Positions 11,147 to 18,805 of a DNA stretch of 44,465 nucleotides are shown here, piece after piece. A program made the position numbers and the translations under genes. The notes beneath the pieces were generated by a model. The model did no database searches, was not told the DNA's origin, and saw only the letters and a list, made by a program, of their open reading frames with translations. Positions within the stretch are counted from its first letter, which is position 1, and the number at the start of each line of letters is the position of its first letter. Source of the stretch: Nitrospirota bacterium (GTDB taxonomy: Bacteria; Nitrospirota; Thermodesulfovibrionia; Thermodesulfovibrionales; JdFR-88); contig JAKAHV010000026.1 of assembly GCA_021825295.1 (NCBI GenBank), forward strand, positions 1 to 44,465, read 5' to 3'.

Positions 11147-11962
11147 CTAAGCCTTCAGATGAATGAGCCTGATGCCCTTGAGCGTCAGCGCCGGCTCGTG
11201 AACGTCCAGCCTCTTCAGATACGGCGCGACAAGGCCCGCGCACCCCCCCGTCAGGACGACCTTGAATTTCATGAGACGCTCCAGTTCGGCCTCTTCTATT
11301 ATCCTGGATATGGCCCCGGCCGTACCATATATAATACCAGAAAGTATTGCGGCGGTAGTATTGGTGCCGATGGCTCCGGAGGGCGCCCTGCGCTCGATTT
11401 CCACGTACGGCAGCCCGGCCGTGGCGCTCTGCAGGCTGTCGCGCATGAGACCCGCCCCGGGCAATATCGAGCCCCCGAGGAACAACCCCCCCGCCGTCAC
11501 GAAATTTACTGTCGTGGCCGTTCCCATGTCCACGGCGCAGACCGGGCCATAGTAGAGCTTCCACGCTCCAAAACCCGCCGCAATCCGGTCTGCCCCCACC
11601 CCAGCCGGGTTTTCCACGTCGAATTTCATCTCCGGCACGGCCAGATGGCTGATTAACAAAGGCTTTTTTCTTTTCCCCAGTATCAGCCCAAGCGCCTCAA
11701 GAAACACGTCGTTATGTGAGGGCACCACCGAGCAGAGGGCGGCCGCGTCCGGGCGCTCCTCGAAACCGTATTTTTCAAGCTGCTGCTCTATCTCGTGGAT
11801 GTACTCGGCCGCGCTCTTGAGCGGATGGGTCGGGATGCGGTGGATGAAGGGCTCCTCCCCCTCGAAAAAACCCATGTAAGTGCTGGTGTTTCCTATGTTT
11901 ATCGCCAGGAACATTTCAGTTTCAATGTAACACCGGGAAACGGGGGTGTCAATGCAAGTCAT
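11147..11962 (-). CDS. coaX: Type III pantothenate kinase
   Basis: First step of CoA biosynthesis: ATP-dependent phosphorylation of pantothenate. Family motifs are present: NIGNT at the start of the core, GVGADRIAAGFGAW, DMGTATTVNF, GGSILPG and TGGCAGLVAPYL. The first motif is normally DxGNT; here the Asp is Asn (residue 6 counted from MFLAIN). The other two acidic positions (GADR, DMGT) are kept. The start is ambiguous. ATG 11962 has a strong GGAGGG 5 nt upstream but adds 16 residues before the usual family start at ATG 11914, which has only a weak site. Confidence 0.93.
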   Translation of the reverse strand: MTCIDTPVSRCYIETEMFLAINIGNTSTYMGFFEGEEPFIHRIPTHPLKSAAEYIHEIEQQLEKYGFEERPDAAALCSVVPSHNDVFLEALGLILGKRKKPLLISHLAVPEMKFDVENPAGVGADRIAAGFGAWKLYYGPVCAVDMGTATTVNFVTAGGLFLGGSILPGAGLMRDSLQSATAGLPYVEIERRAPSGAIGTNTTAAILSGIIYGTAGAISRIIEEAELERLMKFKVVLTGGCAGLVAPYLKRLDVHEPALTLKGIRLIHLKA

Positions 11963-11984
11963 ATGCACCCTCCCGGGTTATTTA

Positions 11985-12025
11985 CACCCTCCCCTGATCC
12001 CCTCCCTTCCTAGGGAGGGGATTTA
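11985..12025. repeat. GC-rich palindromic repeat, type B
   Basis: Perfect 11-bp stem, ATCCCCTCCCT at 11997-12007 and AGGGAGGGGAT at 12012-12022 with loop TCCT, preceded by ACACCCTCCCCTG. It sits between the divergent coaX and rdgB genes next to a type A copy. Confidence 0.75.
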
Positions 12026-12053
12026 ACCGGGACAAATGCTGCCTTGTGCATGG

Positions 12054-12095
12054 TAAAACCCTCTCCCCGGCCGGGGAGAGGGTTGGGTGAGGGGC
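12054..12095. repeat. GC-rich palindromic repeat, type A
   Basis: Perfect 28-bp palindrome at 12057-12084 (half site AACCCTCTCCCCGG) followed by GGGTGAGGGG. Same family as the copies near gyrB. Confidence 0.8.
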
Positions 12096-12158
12096 GTTGA
12101 CAGGTGTGAGGGTGTGCCGTTGCCGTTTTGGGGCCGGATATTTTATTCTATGTGTCCC

Positions 12159-12782
12159 ATGGAGAAGGCCCTGAGGATCGTAATTGCCACCAGGAACAAA
12201 AACAAGCTCGCGGAGCTGAAGAGGATTCTGGCCGATGTCCCGGTAAGGCTGGAGGGTTTGGACGAGCATCCCGGGTGCCCGGAGGTGGAGGAGACGGGCG
12301 AAACTTTCGTGGAAAACGCCTGTTTAAAGGCCTCCCAGGTGGCCAAATGCGCGGGCCTGCACGCCATCGCGGACGACTCCGGCCTGGAGGTCGACGCCCT
12401 GGGGGGCGCCCCGGGGGTTTTCTCGGCCCGCTATGCCGGCCCCGGGGCAAACGACAGGAAAAACATGGAAAAATTGCTTCATGAACTTGAAGGCGTGCCC
12501 GCGGGAAAAAGGACCGCACGGTTCAGGGCGGTCATTGCCCTGGCCGCGCCCGACGGGCATATCATAGAGACCTTCCAGGGCAGGGCCGAGGGGACGATCG
12601 GGTTTCGCCCGGAAGGGGAAAACGGCTTCGGATACGACCCGCTCTTCTATCCCCTCGGACACGAATCGACCTTCGCCCAGATGGGTCCCGCCCGCAAAGA
12701 CGCCATGAGCCACAGGGGAGAGGCGCTGAGACTCTTAAAGCAATTTTTGATGTCCAAAATCCCATCCTTATTGAAATTATAA
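12159..12782 (+). CDS. rdgB: XTP/dITP diphosphatase (RdgB/HAM1 family)
   Basis: House-cleaning pyrophosphatase that hydrolyses non-canonical purine nucleotides (XTP, dITP) to monophosphate and PPi. Motifs in order: ATRNKNKLAELKRIL near the N-terminus, DDSGLEVDALGGAPGVFSAR, GENGFGYDPLFYP and the C-terminal SHRGEALR. About 207 residues from ATG 12159 (MEKALRIVIA); an ATG at 12150 is also possible, and neither has a clear Shine-Dalgarno. It precedes the sulfate locus but is separated from adk by 115 nt containing a promoter, so it is probably a separate unit. Confidence 0.95.
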   Translation: MEKALRIVIATRNKNKLAELKRILADVPVRLEGLDEHPGCPEVEETGETFVENACLKASQVAKCAGLHAIADDSGLEVDALGGAPGVFSARYAGPGANDRKNMEKLLHELEGVPAGKRTARFRAVIALAAPDGHIIETFQGRAEGTIGFRPEGENGFGYDPLFYPLGHESTFAQMGPARKDAMSHRGEALRLLKQFLMSKIPSLLKL

Positions 12783-12814
12783 GAAAATTTAATCTTACGA
12801 TTTTATTATTTAAC

Positions 12815-12844
12815 TTGATAAATCAGGCGTTTGATTCTTAATAT
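12815..12844 (+). promoter_or_regulatory. Probable promoter of the adk-sat-apr unit
   Basis: -35 TTGATA (12815-12820), 18-nt spacer, -10 TAATAT (12839-12844), about 50 nt before adk, in an AT-rich gap. Consensus match only. Confidence 0.5.
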
Positions 12845-12897
12845 TTAGCTTTGGAGAACCTGCCGTCTGAAAAGAGGCAAATTAGAAGGGGGTAATT

Positions 12898-13548
12898 ATG
12901 CGTATCGTTATGCTCGGCGCGCCCGGTGCCGGAAAAGGCACTCAGGCAAAGAAGCTCATTGAAGATTACGGGATACCCCAGATTTCGACTGGAGACATAC
13001 TGCGTCAGAATATAGCGCAGGGTACGCCGCTTGGAAAAGAGGCCAAGGGTTTTATGGACCGCGGGGAGCTTGTGCCCGACAAGGTGGTGCTGGGGCTTGT
13101 GGAGGACAGGCTCAAGCAGCCCGACTGCAAGAAGGGTTTCATTCTGGACGGCTTCCCCAGGAACACCGCCCAGGCGGAGGCCCTGGACAAGATGCTGGCC
13201 GGCATAGGGATGCCGCTTAAGCTGGCCATAAGCGTGGATGTGCCCTTTGAGGACCTCATGAAGAGGCTCACCGGCAGGAGGACCTGCCGCACCTGCGGGC
13301 AGATGTATAATGTTTATTTCACCCCGCCGAAGAAAGAGGGCGTCTGCGACAAGGACGGCGGGCAGCTCTTCCAGAGGGACGACGACAAGGAAGAGACGAT
13401 CAAAAAGAGGCTCCAGGTGTACGAGTCCCAGACGGCGCCTCTCATAGACTACTATTCGAAAAAAGGGATCGTAAGGAAGATAGACGGCACGGGCACCATC
13501 CCGGCCATCTACGGCAAGATCAAGTCCGAGCTTGAAAAAATAAAATAA
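12898..13548 (+). CDS. adk: Adenylate kinase, zinc-LID type
   Basis: Catalyses AMP + ATP = 2 ADP. The 216-residue long-form product has the P-loop [14 protein letters not shown] at the N-terminus, the NMP-binding segment STGDILR, and [13 protein letters not shown]. The LID has a zinc knuckle, CxxC (CRTCGQ) then CxxD (CDKDG), that is Cys3-Asp instead of Cys4. AAGGGGG lies 5 nt before the ATG. It lies 14 nt before sat in the same direction. AMP is a product of APS reductase, and sulfate activation therefore costs two ATP equivalents, so its place at the head of the sulfate locus makes metabolic sense: it returns AMP to the ADP pool. Confidence 0.97.
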   Translation: MRIVMLGAPGAGKGTQAKKLIEDYGIPQISTGDILRQNIAQGTPLGKEAKGFMDRGELVPDKVVLGLVEDRLKQPDCKKGFILDGFPRNTAQAEALDKMLAGIGMPLKLAISVDVPFEDLMKRLTGRRTCRTCGQMYNVYFTPPKKEGVCDKDGGQLFQRDDDKEETIKKRLQVYESQTAPLIDYYSKKGIVRKIDGTGTIPAIYGKIKSELEKIK

Positions 13549-13562
13549 GGAGGTTTTCTGAT

Positions 13563-14777
13563 ATGGCTCTTGTAAACCCCCATGGCAAGGAAAAGAAGCT
13601 GAAGCCGCTGCTGCTTGAAGGCGCGGCCCTGGAGGCCGAGAAGCAGAAGGCCAAGAGGCTCAATCAGGTGAGGATAAGCTCCCGCGAGACAGGCGACCTG
13701 ATCATGATGGGAATAGGCGGGTTCACGCCGCTTACGGGTTTCATGACCAAGGCCGACTGGCAGGGCGTCTGCGACAACTTCAAGATGGCGGACGGCACCT
13801 TCTGGCCGATCCCGATAACCGTTTCCACAACTCCCGGGCAGGCCGACGGCCTGAAGACCGGCGAGGAGGTGGCCCTCGTCTCCGAGGAGTCTGGCGAGAC
13901 GATGGCCACGATGAAGATCACGGAGAAGTACACGATCGACAAGGAGCATGAGTGCAAGTGCGTCTATGGCACCACCGACATGGAGCACCCCGGCGTCAGC
14001 ATGGTCATGAAGCAGCACGAGGTGAACCTGGCCGGTCCCGTTAAGGTCCTCAGCGAGGGCAGCTTCCCGAAGGAATATCCCGCCCTCTTCGTGAGGCCGG
14101 CCGAGTCCAGGAAGATATTCGAGGAGAAGGGCTGGTCCACCGTCGCCGCCTTCCAGACAAGAAACCCCATGCACCGCTCCCACGAGTACCTGACGAAGAT
14201 AGCCATCGAGACCTGCGACGGCGTCTTCATCCACATGCTCCTTGGGAAGCTCAAACCGGGCGACATACCCTCGGACACGAGGCAGAAGGCCATTGACACC
14301 CTCATAGAGAAATACTACGTGAAAGACACGGTGACTGTCGGCGGCTATCCGCTTGACATGAGATACGCCGGGCCCAGGGAGGCGCTTCTGCACGCCCTCT
14401 TCAGGCAGAACTACGGCTGCAGCCACCTGATCGTAGGCAGGGACCACGCGGGCGTGGGCGACTACTACGGCCCCTTCGACGCCCAGAAGATATTTGACCA
14501 GATACCCGAGGGATCCCTCGAGACAAAACCCCTGAAGATAGACTGGACGTTCTACTGCAAGAAGTGCGACGGCATGGCGTCGATGAAGACCTGCCCCCAC
14601 GGCAAGGAGGACAGGCTCATCCTTAGCGGCACCAAGCTGAGGAAGATGCTCTCCGAGGGCGATGAGGTGCCGGACCACTTCTCAAGACCTGAGGTCCTCG
14701 AGATACTTCGCGCCTACTATGCCGGGCTCACCGAGAAAGTCGAGATAAAGACGCACAAGTATTCGGAGGGAGCATAA
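13563..14777 (+). CDS. sat: Sulfate adenylyltransferase (ATP sulfurylase), dissimilatory type
   Basis: Activates sulfate: ATP + sulfate = APS + PPi. The 404-residue homo-oligomeric type has the nucleotide-binding motif [11 protein letters not shown] (QxRNPxHRxHE) and the [13 protein letters not shown] loop. A C-terminal cysteine-rich segment ([13 protein letters not shown]) matches the zinc site of dissimilatory enzymes. The end, [17 protein letters not shown], is also typical. AAGGAGG lies 9 nt before the ATG. It is preceded closely by adk and followed by aprBA. In cells the reaction is pulled forward by PPi removal, probably by the product of hppA at 22556. Confidence 0.98.
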   Translation: MALVNPHGKEKKLKPLLLEGAALEAEKQKAKRLNQVRISSRETGDLIMMGIGGFTPLTGFMTKADWQGVCDNFKMADGTFWPIPITVSTTPGQADGLKTGEEVALVSEESGETMATMKITEKYTIDKEHECKCVYGTTDMEHPGVSMVMKQHEVNLAGPVKVLSEGSFPKEYPALFVRPAESRKIFEEKGWSTVAAFQTRNPMHRSHEYLTKIAIETCDGVFIHMLLGKLKPGDIPSDTRQKAIDTLIEKYYVKDTVTVGGYPLDMRYAGPREALLHALFRQNYGCSHLIVGRDHAGVGDYYGPFDAQKIFDQIPEGSLETKPLKIDWTFYCKKCDGMASMKTCPHGKEDRLILSGTKLRKMLSEGDEVPDHFSRPEVLEILRAYYAGLTEKVEIKTHKYSEGA

Positions 14778-14828
14778 AGGGAAGGGGGTGAAGTTTTACC
14801 AGTCTTCTGGCCTTAAGATTTTAATTTT

Positions 14829-14845
14829 TTCCTGCATCGCAGGAA
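14829..14845. other. Small inverted repeat between sat and aprB
   Basis: TTCCTGC (14829-14835) and GCAGGAA (14839-14845) are perfect complements around ATC. It lies about 10 nt upstream of the aprB ribosome site and has no U-run after it on the plus strand. It could be an mRNA stability or processing hairpin that sets different sat and apr levels, or an operator; the role is inferred. Confidence 0.4.
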
Positions 14846-14867
14846 TACCTTAAAAAGGAGGTCCGAT

Positions 14868-15308
14868 ATGCCTAGTTTTGTGATTACTGAAAAGTGCGAT
14901 GGCTGCAAGGCGCAGGACAAGACCGCCTGCCAGTACATCTGCCCCAACGACCTCATGAAGCTGGACCGGGACAAGATGAAAGCTTTCAACCAGGAGCCCG
15001 ACCAGTGCTGGGAGTGCTACAACTGCGTCAAGATATGCCCCCAGCAGGCCATCGAGGTGAGGGGTTATGCCGATTTTGTTCCGCTTGGCGGCAGCGTCAT
15101 CCCGATGAGGGGTTCCGACTCCATCATGTGGACAATCAAGTTCCGCAACGGGAAGCTCAAGAGGTTCAAGTTCCCCATCAGGACTACCCCCGAGGGCTCT
15201 ATAGACCCGTACGCCGGCAAGCCTGAGGCCAATATCGACAACGTAAAGAAGCCGGGCTACTTCACACACCAGGGCGCGGGCAAGGCACTGCCCACGATCA
15301 AGAAGTAG
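14868..15308 (+). CDS. aprB: APS reductase beta subunit
   Basis: Iron-sulfur subunit that passes electrons to the FAD of AprA. The 146-residue product has two ferredoxin-like 4Fe-4S motifs: CDGCKAQDKTACQYICP, which carries the AprB-typical insertion, and CWECYNCVKICP. A C-terminal tail follows (YADFVPLGG onward) that wraps around AprA in known structures. Length is normal. AAGGAGG lies 6 nt before the ATG. aprA follows after 15 nt. Confidence 0.98.
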   Translation: MPSFVITEKCDGCKAQDKTACQYICPNDLMKLDRDKMKAFNQEPDQCWECYNCVKICPQQAIEVRGYADFVPLGGSVIPMRGSDSIMWTIKFRNGKLKRFKFPIRTTPEGSIDPYAGKPEANIDNVKKPGYFTHQGAGKALPTIKK

Positions 15309-15323
15309 GAAAGGAGCCAACAC

Positions 15324-17282
15324 ATGGAAAAAGAGACCTGCACGTTTTCATATTGTCAGAGGCCCGAGGTCGTGACCGTTGAGTCCGACATCCTCATCGT
15401 CGGCGGCGGCATGTCCGCTTGCGGCGCGGCCTTCGAGACCGTCAGATGGGCCCAGGCCGCCGAGAAGGCCGGCAAGGGCAAGATAAAGATAACCCTGGTC
15501 GACAAGGCCGCCATGGACCGCTCCGGCGCCGTGGCGATGGGCCTTTCGGCCATCAACACCTACATGGGCGAAAACGACCCCGCCGACTACGTCAGATACG
15601 TAAGGGGCGACCTGATGGGCATCATCAGGGAGGACATCGTCTATGACCTTGGCAGGCACGTCGACGACACGGTCGAGAACTTCGAGGACTGGGGACTGCC
15701 GATCTGGAAGAAAGACGACGCCGGCCACACACTGGACGGCGCGGGCGGCGGCAAGAAGCTCAAGGACGGCGGCAAGCCCGTAAGGTCCGGCAAATGGCAG
15801 ATAATGATCAACGGCGAGTCCTACAAGGTCATCGTCGCGGAGGCGGCCAAGAAGGCCCTTGGCCTCGAGAACATCTACGAAAGGGTGTTCGTCACGAAAT
15901 ACCTCCTCGATGAGAAAGAGGACAACAGGATAGCCGGCGCCATCGGATTTTCCGTCAGGGAGAACAAGGTTTACCTCTTCAAGGCAAACGCGATCCTCTC
16001 TGGCTGCGGCGGCGCGGTCAACGTCTTCAGGCCCCGTTCGGTCGCCGAGGGCCAGGGCAGGGCGTGGTACCCCGTATGGAACTCCGGCTCGGGCTATGCC
16101 ACGGGCGCGATGGTCGGCGCAGAGATGACCATGATGGAAAACAGGTTCGTGCCGGCCAGGTTCAAGGACGGCTACGGCCCGGTCGGCGCGTGGTTCCTCT
16201 TCTTCAAGGCGAAGGCCACAAACGCCTACGGCGAGGACTACTGCGCGGGCGAGAACTTCGAGGAGTCCAAGAAGCTCTACAGCCCGTATGCCGAGAAGCT
16301 GGGCACCTGCATCCGCAACCACATGATGATGATGGACATGAAGAAGGGCAAAGGCCCCATCCTCATGAACACCGACAAGGCCATGGCCGAGCTTGGCAAG
16401 ACGATGGACGCCAAGCAGATAAAGCACCTCGAGGCCGAGGCCTGGGAAGACTTCCTTGACATGTGCATCGGCCAGGCCGGTCTGTGGGCCGGCATGGACA
16501 TAGAGCCCGACAAGAAGCCCTCCGAGATAATGCCCACCGAGCCCTATCTGCTTGGCTCTCACGCGGGCTGCGCGGGCTTCTGGGTAAGCGGTCCGGACGA
16601 CCTGGGCGCCCCCGCCGACTGGCACTGGGGCTATAACAGGATGTCCACCGTCAAGGGCCTCTTCATGATGGGAGACATCTGCGGCGCCTCCGGCCACAAG
16701 TTCTCCTCCGGTTCCCATGCCGAGGGCCGCATCACCGGCAAGGCGGGCATCGCCTTCGTCCTGGACAACAAGGACTTCAAGCCCACCATCAGCAAGCCGG
16801 CGGAAGAGATCACGGCCGAGATGTACCTGCCGTTTGAGCTTTACGAGAAATACAAGAACCACTCGACTGCGCCCGAGGTCAACCCCTACTACATAAAGCC
16901 CAGGATGATCCAGGCGAGGCTGCAGAAGATCGCAGACGAGTACTTCGGCGGCATCTCCACCTGGTACATGACCAGCAAGACGATGCTCGAGGAAGGACTC
17001 CGGCAGCTCATGATGCTCAAGGAGGACACCACAAGGACTGCGGCGAAAGACCTCCACGAGCTGCTGAGGGCGTGGGAGAACTACCACAGGATATGGGCCC
17101 TCGAGACCCATGCCAGGCACATCCTCTTCAGGGAGGAGTCCAGGTATCCCGGCTACTACTACAGGGGCGACTATCTGGCCATCGACGACAAGAACTGGAA
17201 GTGCTTCGTCAACTCCAGGTTCGACCCGAAGACCGGCCAGTGGAACGTCTTCAAGAGGGATTACGTACAGCTTGTCGACTGA
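15324..17282 (+). CDS. aprA: APS reductase alpha subunit
   Basis: Flavoprotein subunit that reduces APS to sulfite and AMP, the key step of dissimilatory sulfate reduction. The 652-residue product belongs to the fumarate reductase/succinate dehydrogenase flavoprotein group. The FAD motif ILIVGGGMSACGAAFE lies near residues 24-39. The active-site region NRFVPARFKDGYGPVGAWF contains the conserved arginine, and CGASGHKFSSGSHAEGR is the C-terminal FAD contact. A ribosome site (GGAGCC) is close to the ATG. A strong terminator follows at 17325. The reductive or oxidative type cannot be told from this alone, but the Qmo partner and neighbouring HppA fit reduction. Confidence 0.98.
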   Translation: MEKETCTFSYCQRPEVVTVESDILIVGGGMSACGAAFETVRWAQAAEKAGKGKIKITLVDKAAMDRSGAVAMGLSAINTYMGENDPADYVRYVRGDLMGIIREDIVYDLGRHVDDTVENFEDWGLPIWKKDDAGHTLDGAGGGKKLKDGGKPVRSGKWQIMINGESYKVIVAEAAKKALGLENIYERVFVTKYLLDEKEDNRIAGAIGFSVRENKVYLFKANAILSGCGGAVNVFRPRSVAEGQGRAWYPVWNSGSGYATGAMVGAEMTMMENRFVPARFKDGYGPVGAWFLFFKAKATNAYGEDYCAGENFEESKKLYSPYAEKLGTCIRNHMMMMDMKKGKGPILMNTDKAMAELGKTMDAKQIKHLEAEAWEDFLDMCIGQAGLWAGMDIEPDKKPSEIMPTEPYLLGSHAGCAGFWVSGPDDLGAPADWHWGYNRMSTVKGLFMMGDICGASGHKFSSGSHAEGRITGKAGIAFVLDNKDFKPTISKPAEEITAEMYLPFELYEKYKNHSTAPEVNPYYIKPRMIQARLQKIADEYFGGISTWYMTSKTMLEEGLRQLMMLKEDTTRTAAKDLHELLRAWENYHRIWALETHARHILFREESRYPGYYYRGDYLAIDDKNWKCFVNSRFDPKTGQWNVFKRDYVQLVD

Positions 17283-17324
17283 TAGCTCTATCAGGTCGAG
17301 CTGCTGGAAGGATTGATTGAAAGC

Positions 17325-17360
17325 GGGGGCATGCCCGGACGGGCATGCCCCCTATTTTAT
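17325..17360 (+). terminator. Intrinsic terminator after aprA
   Basis: Perfect 12-bp stem GGGGGCATGCCC (17325-17336) and GGGCATGCCCCC (17341-17352) with loop GGAC, followed by TATTTTAT. It separates the adk-sat-aprBA unit from qmoABC. Confidence 0.85.
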
Positions 17361-17458
17361 AAGCAGGCGGCATTTCCTTTATACGGCTATAAGATATTGC
17401 AATTTCCCTAAATGCCGGTGAATAAGTTATATTGTTGTGTTATCCTCGTGGCCTGTAT

Positions 17459-17475
17459 CCCCGAAAGGGGTTTTT
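17459..17475 (+). terminator. Weak terminator-like hairpin before qmoA
   Basis: CCCC-GAAA-GGGG followed by TTTTTA. The 4-bp stem is short, but the GAAA tetraloop and U-run give it the form of a weak terminator or attenuator in the 5' region of qmoA. No clear promoter was recognised in the 263-nt aprA-qmoA gap. Confidence 0.3.
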
Positions 17476-17545
17476 ATTAAAACAAACATTTAAAAACAAG
17501 ACGTTTTGCATATAGATTACCGACCAAGCCTAAGGAGGTTCGTAA

Positions 17546-18805
17546 ATGGCTGAACAAAGTATCCTCGTCATTGGGGGTGGCATAAGCGGACTCACGGTCG
17601 CGCTCGAGGCCGCTGAGGCGGGCCACGATGTCACGATCGTGGAGAAAAACCCGTACCTGGGAGGCAGGGTGGCGCAGCTCAACAAGTATTTCCCGAAGCT
17701 CTGCCCGCCCGTATGCGGCCTGGAGATCAATTACCGCAGGGTGAAGGAGAACGCGAAGGTCACCTTCCATACGATGGCCAGGGTGGAGTCGGTCTCGGCC
17801 AGGGACGGGGGCTTTGACGTGACGGTCTCGGTGGCCCCGCGGTACATAAACGACCGCTGCGTGGGCTGCGACGCCTGCGCGCAGGCCTGCCCCGCGTACC
17901 GCCAGGACGATTTCAATTTCGGGATGAGCAAGACCAAGGCTGCCTATCTGCCCTTCGAGCAGGCATATCCGATGCAGTACGTCATAGACGCCGCAAGCTG
18001 CGCGAAAGACTGCGGCCAGAAGTGCAAGGAGGCCTGCAAGTACGGCGCCGTTGAGCTGGACATGAAGCCCCAGACTCTCAAGATAAACGCATCGGCTATC
18101 GTGGTGGCCACGGGCTGGAACCCGTACGACATCTCGAAGGCCGACAACCTTGGCATGGGCAAGGTCAAGAACGTTGTCACGAACATGATGATGGAGAGGC
18201 TGGCTGCCCCCAACGGGCCGACCGGCGGAAAGATCCTGCGCCCCTCCGATGGCAAGGAGCCCAAAAAGGTGGCCTTCGTCCAGTGCGCAGGCTCCAGGGA
18301 TGAGAACCACCTCCCCTACTGCTCATACATCTGCTGCATGGCCTCGCTGAAGCAGACCGCATATCTCAAGGAACAGTATCCGGACGCCACTTCGGACATT
18401 TTCTACATAGACATAAGGACCCCGGGCAGGTACGAGAAATTCTACTGGAAGGTAAGGGACATGGAAGGGGTCAGCTTCACGAAGGGCAAGGTCGCCAGGG
18501 TGGAGAGCGCGCCAAATGACGATGTTACGGTGACCCTGGAGGACGTCCTCTCCGGCAAGCGGGTGCAGCGGACCTTCGATATGGTCGTGCTGGCGGCTGG
18601 CATGGAGGCCGCCGCAAGGCAGACCCCCCCGCCGCTTGACATAAACTACACGGCCGAGGGGATGATAGTGCCCTCGACGCTGAAGCCCGGCATATACGCC
18701 GTGGGTTCGGCGAAGAGCCCGGTGGATGTGGCCAAGTCGGTCCAGGACGCCACGGGCGCGGCCCTGAAATCCATCCAGAGCGCTTTGGCGGGAGGCAGAA
18801 AATAA
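17546..18805 (+). CDS. qmoA: Quinone-interacting membrane-bound oxidoreductase subunit QmoA
   Basis: HdrA-like flavoprotein of the Qmo complex, which passes electrons from menaquinol to APS reductase. The 419-residue product has an FAD motif SILVIGGGISGLTVALEAAE (residues about 5-24) and the HdrA-type segment CPPVCGLEINYRR. A ferredoxin-type cluster motif CVGCDACAQACP lies near residue 110, and FVQCAGSRDENHLPYCSYIC is typical of HdrA/Qmo proteins. AAGGAGG lies 7 nt before the ATG. It overlaps qmoB by one base (TAATG), so the two are translationally coupled. Confidence 0.96.
   Translation: MAEQSILVIGGGISGLTVALEAAEAGHDVTIVEKNPYLGGRVAQLNKYFPKLCPPVCGLEINYRRVKENAKVTFHTMARVESVSARDGGFDVTVSVAPRYINDRCVGCDACAQACPAYRQDDFNFGMSKTKAAYLPFEQAYPMQYVIDAASCAKDCGQKCKEACKYGAVELDMKPQTLKINASAIVVATGWNPYDISKADNLGMGKVKNVVTNMMMERLAAPNGPTGGKILRPSDGKEPKKVAFVQCAGSRDENHLPYCSYICCMASLKQTAYLKEQYPDATSDIFYIDIRTPGRYEKFYWKVRDMEGVSFTKGKVARVESAPNDDVTVTLEDVLSGKRVQRTFDMVVLAAGMEAAARQTPPPLDINYTAEGMIVPSTLKPGIYAVGSAKSPVDVAKSVQDATGAALKSIQSALAGGRK

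Noticed and set aside
14829-14845. Terminator between sat and aprB
   Set aside because: The inverted repeat is preceded, not followed, by the T-run on the coding strand, so it cannot end sat transcripts in the usual way.
15348-17120. 590-codon open frame antisense to aprA
   Set aside because: Shadow frame in GC-rich coding DNA. The plus-strand aprA has full motifs; the antisense product has none and no ribosome site.
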